Positions 13,970-16,645 of a DNA stretch of 16,645 nt are shown here, piece by piece (the first letter of the stretch is position 1; each line of letters starts with the position of its first letter). The translations under genes were made by a program, and so were the position numbers. The stretch comes from JBEIHX01 sp044375455. GTDB taxonomy: Bacteria > Pseudomonadota > Alphaproteobacteria > Caulobacterales > Aquidulcibacteraceae. The stretch is taken from assembly GCA_044375455.1 (NCBI GenBank), contig JBILMQ010000049.1, positions 1-16,645 of the forward strand, read 5' to 3'. The notes under the pieces were generated by a model. It had not been told where the DNA came from, searched no databases, and saw only the letters and a list, made by a program, of their open reading frames with translations.

Positions 13970-14845
13970 ATGACGCACGCACGCGTTGACACCATTGACC
14001 CGCGCACGCATGGCGCACGCGCCGACTTCACGATCGACCAGAACTTCGAGGCCTACACCGCCGAGGAGCACGCGACATGGCGCACGCTCTACGAGCACCA
14101 GGCGGGGCTCCTCAAAGAGCGCGCCTGCGCGGAATTTCTGGCCGGGCTGAGCGCCCTCGACCTGCGCGGTGAGGGCGTGCCGCATTTCGAGCGGCTGTCG
14201 GACGCGCTCGAACGCCTGACCGGATGGCGCATCGTGGCGACGCCCTGTCTTGTGCCGGACGCCGTGTTCTTCGAGCACCTCGCCAATCGGCGGTTTCCCG
14301 CCGGAAACTTCATCCGCAGAGCAGACCAGCTCGACTACATCCAAGAACCCGACGTCTTTCATGACGTGTTCGGACATGTCCCGATGCTTGCCGATCCCGT
14401 GTTCGCCGATTACATGCAAGCCTACGGCCAAGGCGGTTTGCGCTCCCAGGGATTCGACAGCCTCGCCAATCTCGCCGCTCTCTATTGGTACACGGTAGAG
14501 TTCGGACTGATCTCAACCTCGGCGGGCCTGCGCATCTATGGGGCCGGGATCGTTTCCTCGCCAAGCGAAACCCTGTTCGCCCTGCACAGCCCGGCGCCAC
14601 ATCGTTTGCATTTCGATCTCGAACGGGTGATGCGCACAACCTACCGGATTGATGACTTCCAGCAGACCTATTTCGTGATCGACAGTTTTGCAGACCTGTT
14701 TGACGCGACGCTCAAGGACTTCGCACCGATCTACCAGCGCCTCGCCGGCGCACGTTTAGTCCCGCCCGACGCTCTGCTCGCGCAGGATCATGTCCACTGG
14801 CGCGGCGATCAGAGCCATGCGCACGCCCACGCGCTCAGCCGGTGA
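13970..14845 (+). CDS. phhA: Phenylalanine 4-monooxygenase
   Basis: The iron- and pterin-dependent enzyme hydroxylates phenylalanine to tyrosine, entering the homogentisate pathway whose last two enzymes are encoded divergently next door. At 291 residues it has the usual bacterial length. The catalytic core shows VPDAVFFEHLANRRFP, then IQEPDVFHDVFGHVPML with the iron ligands His131 and His136, SLANLAALYWYTVEFGL with the third ligand Glu177, and YGAGIVSSPSE in the substrate-binding loop. ATG 13970 is chosen because GGGAG lies 6 bases upstream; the frame extends to a TTG at 13919, which lies inside the promoter palindrome and has no homology. Its end overlaps the convergent thiol oxidoreductase gene by 11 bases. 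The expected pterin recycling enzyme (PhhB) is not in the window. Confidence 0.96.
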   Translation: MTHARVDTIDPRTHGARADFTIDQNFEAYTAEEHATWRTLYEHQAGLLKERACAEFLAGLSALDLRGEGVPHFERLSDALERLTGWRIVATPCLVPDAVFFEHLANRRFPAGNFIRRADQLDYIQEPDVFHDVFGHVPMLADPVFADYMQAYGQGGLRSQGFDSLANLAALYWYTVEFGLISTSAGLRIYGAGIVSSPSETLFALHSPAPHRLHFDLERVMRTTYRIDDFQQTYFVIDSFADLFDATLKDFAPIYQRLAGARLVPPDALLAQDHVHWRGDQSHAHAHALSR

Positions 14846-15527
14846 TTGCCTCATCCGGTCTCATCACCCGGTCGAACGCATCGGCAAGCACCTGCGGCGC
14901 CTGCGCCCCCAGCACCTTAAACCTCCGGTTGAGGATCATCGCAGGCACCCCCGTGACGCCCATCGCGCCAGCCGTCTCGCAATCGGCGATAATCCGCGCC
15001 CGCTCGGCATCGCCAGCGAGCAGGCTTGCCACGATGTCGCGTTGAAGCCCTGCCTCGGCGGCAAGATCAGCGAGCACATCCAGGCGCGTGAGATCGGCGC
15101 CCTCCTCGAAATAGGCGCGAAACAGGCGCTCTTCCATCGCCGAACCAAGTCCTTGTCCCTGCGCCCAGACGATCAGGCGGTGGCAATCCAGCGTGTTCGG
15201 CATTGGCCCGGCGCGCTCGAGCTGAAGCTGCAGCCCGGCCGCGCCAGCCGCCGCCTCAAGCGCCTCGCGCATGGGGCGAAGCTTGCCGACGTCCGGCCCG
15301 AACCGGGCCAGCATGAACGCCGTACGGTCCATCCCCTGGGGCGGGATCCCCGGATAGAGCTGATAAGGCCGCCAGACGCTCGTGACCCGAAGGGCCGGGC
15401 GAAGCGCGATGGCCGCAGCGAGATTGCGCCGCCCGACATAACACCAGGGGCATATGACGTCGGAGACGAAGTCGACGATGATGTCGGCCCCACTGATCCC
15501 TGCATCATGCGCCGCAGCGTCGGCCAT
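14835..15527 (-). CDS. DsbA-family thiol oxidoreductase (FrnE-like)
   Basis: Thioredoxin-fold protein of the DsbA/FrnE group, 230 residues. The redox motif C26-P-W-C29 follows the first strand (IIVDFVSDVICPWCYVGRR). An inserted helical domain follows, with PMPNTLDCHRLIVWAQGQG, RLFRAYFEEGADL and ADLAAEAGL. TGVPAMILN provides the cis-proline loop of the fold. There is no signal peptide, so it is expected in the cytoplasm, as for FrnE-type proteins linked to polyketide biosynthesis or oxidative stress; the substrate is unknown. ATG 15527 is chosen because it follows the stop of the upstream GGDEF-like gene with one base between (TGA-G-ATG) and the family N-terminus begins soon after. The frame extends to 15623 within that gene, without support. 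A 2-hydroxychromene-2-carboxylate isomerase-like role is less likely given the intact CxxC. Confidence 0.9.
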   Translation of the reverse strand: MADAAAHDAGISGADIIVDFVSDVICPWCYVGRRNLAAAIALRPALRVTSVWRPYQLYPGIPPQGMDRTAFMLARFGPDVGKLRPMREALEAAAGAAGLQLQLERAGPMPNTLDCHRLIVWAQGQGLGSAMEERLFRAYFEEGADLTRLDVLADLAAEAGLQRDIVASLLAGDAERARIIADCETAGAMGVTGVPAMILNRRFKVLGAQAPQVLADAFDRVMRPDEAITG

Positions 15528-15528
15528 C

Positions 15529-16645
15529 TCATCCCGCTTCCAAACCCGCCAATCCCCCTGCGGCGCGCTCCAGAAGATGGCGGGCGGTTTCACCCGGCGC
15601 AAGACCCGCCGTCGTTGTCTCAAGCCGCAGCCGGCCCGCGCCGCCTGCGCCGAAGGCCGTCACATCGATCGCTTTGGAGAGCCGCACGACAGCCTGACGC
15701 GCGCTGACGCCGTCCACACCCACCCACGCCACCGCGATCACGTCGCGCGACAGGCGCCCCACAATGTCATGGCCGCGCACAAGGCCGCGCAGGAAGCCAA
15801 TCGCCTTGTCGCCTGCCGATCCCGCAGAGGCTGGACGGTCGGCGCACCGTAAACGCGCAAGCGTCAGCGCCAACGGGCGGCGCGCCAGACGCGCCTGTCG
15901 GGCGGTGCGCACAAATGCATTCGCGAACCCCTCGCGATTAAAGACGCGGCTCGCCGGGTCAGCCTGACCGGCGTCAATCGGTCCCTGCAGGCGCCGGCGC
16001 AAAGCATCCTCGCGGCGCTTGACCCGCATAGCGGCCGTGAAACGGTCGAGCACGGCCTCGTCCTGCGTCGTCCCGATCACAAGGTCCATGATCTGGCAAG
16101 TATTGGCAGGTTGCACGGTGCGAAACCCAGGCCCAGCCAGAAGCGCCACAGGCGTGGTGCGCCATCGGGCGTTGCGGCGGAGCGCCTTGGCAAGCGTCAA
16201 CCCGCGCTCCGGCTGCTCGGCAAGGTCGATGATGACACCGTCAGGCGGCGCGTCCTGGAACCAGTCCATGGCGCTGATCGGGGTCAAAGCAGCCATCACC
16301 GTGACCCCGCGCGCCCGAAGACCGCTTTCCAGCATCGGGTAAAAGCGCGACGGGCGGCCGACGACAAGCGCCCCTGCGCGATCATCCGGCACTGCGCGCG
16401 CCGAGGCGTTCTCACACACATGGCCGCGCCACCCTGCAGCTTCCTCCATCAGCGCAAGGCGCGCGCTGCGTTTCAGCATGTCGACCACCAGACCCCAGCC
16501 ACCGCTCTCCAGGCCAAAGCCATCGAGAGCGCTTAAGGCCGGCAGACCTGGCGAAGCAGCCCCGGGCGCGCCAAGGCCGACCACCGCCAAGCGGCTGCAG
16601 CGGGCCGCAGCGCGCAACCCAGCGGCGAAGGTCGCAGCCCAGGTT
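15529..16645 (-). CDS. PopA-like receiver plus degenerate GGDEF protein (N-terminus cut)
   Basis: The frame is open to the window edge, so the start lies beyond it; a TTG at 16617 is unlikely to be real. A receiver-like domain is visible (GALVVGRPSRFYPMLESGL, DGVIIDL, TTPVALLAG). It is followed by a GGDEF-fold domain beginning DPASRVFNREGF. At the signature site the protein has SRDVI in place of GG(D/E)EF, so it should not make c-di-GMP. Five residues upstream of it the inhibitory I-site RxxD is kept as RGHD (15766-15777), at the same spacing as in PleD. A dead GGDEF domain with an intact I-site is the hallmark of c-di-GMP receptors such as Caulobacter PopA, which targets CtrA for ClpXP. The residues before the visible receiver may be the end of another receiver domain, as in PopA (REC-REC-GGDEF). 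The GGDEF fold is fairly secure; the PopA identity is inference. Confidence 0.7.
   Translation of the reverse strand, partial: TWAATFAAGLRAAARCSRLAVVGLGAPGAASPGLPALSALDGFGLESGGWGLVVDMLKRSARLALMEEAAGWRGHVCENASARAVPDDRAGALVVGRPSRFYPMLESGLRARGVTVMAALTPISAMDWFQDAPPDGVIIDLAEQPERGLTLAKALRRNARWRTTPVALLAGPGFRTVQPANTCQIMDLVIGTTQDEAVLDRFTAAMRVKRREDALRRRLQGPIDAGQADPASRVFNREGFANAFVRTARQARLARRPLALTLARLRCADRPASAGSAGDKAIGFLRGLVRGHDIVGRLSRDVIAVAWVGVDGVSARQAVVRLSKAIDVTAFGAGGAGRLRLETTTAGLAPGETARHLLERAAGGLAGLEAG

Noticed and set aside
14790..15707. 305-codon open frame on the + strand
   Set aside because: It is antisense to the DsbA-family gene and the end of the GGDEF-like gene; Arg/Pro/His-rich, no family match.

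Overview
The window reads as a chromosomal segment of a GC-rich alphaproteobacterium, most likely from the stalked or budding groups related to Caulobacter (Hyphomonadaceae/Maricaulales). This is inferred from the gene order aroQ-accB-accC-aat facing a DUF2155 / mlaD / NDUFA12-type complex I gene cluster, and from a PopA-like degenerate GGDEF protein at the right edge. I see no tRNA, rRNA, CRISPR array or insertion sequence.

Left block (1-4295): the end of aroQ, then accB and accC (both acetyl-CoA carboxylase components) and aat (N-end-rule aminoacyl transferase) run rightward. They meet a leftward cluster encoding a complex I NDUFA12-family protein, an MlaD-type lipid-transport protein and a secreted DUF2155 protein. 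A short 15-bp tandem array lies between the NDUFA12 and mlaD genes.

Centre-left (4296-7781): one long rightward gene encodes a protein that can be aligned along its length with B12-dependent ribonucleotide reductase (NrdJ). It has lost the catalytic Cys/Asn/Glu motifs and roughly half of the catalytic barrel, yet keeps a near-perfect C-terminal TSCPD-type domain and a zinc ribbon. Two NrdR-box-like elements 32 bp apart precede it. This is the most unusual system in the window: a candidate pseudo-ribonucleotide reductase still under ribonucleotide-reductase-type control.

Centre (7782-10614): a periplasmic BepA-type M48 metalloprotease with TPR repeats has an ambiguous start (ATG with an odd 61-residue leader, or CTG just before the signal peptide). 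It is followed by about 1.2 kb of decaying DNA. That stretch holds a broken Phd/YefM antitoxin joined by a 15-bp tandem repeat to the C-terminal half of a PemK/MazF-like toxin, which is itself frameshifted. About 480 bp after it contain nothing I recognise.

Right-centre (10615-14845): leftward genes encode a fumarylacetoacetate hydrolase, a maleylacetoacetate isomerase, an orphan ParA-type ATPase and a small coupled partner. Phenylalanine 4-monooxygenase (phhA) diverges from them. PhhA starts, and the isomerase and hydrolase finish, the Phe/Tyr-to-fumarate/acetoacetate pathway; the middle enzymes are not in the window. A 16-bp palindrome overlaps the -10 box of the predicted phhA promoter.

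Right edge (14835-16645): leftward, a receiver-like plus degenerate GGDEF protein (cut by the window edge) with a conserved c-di-GMP I-site, followed one base later by a DsbA/FrnE-type thiol oxidoreductase.
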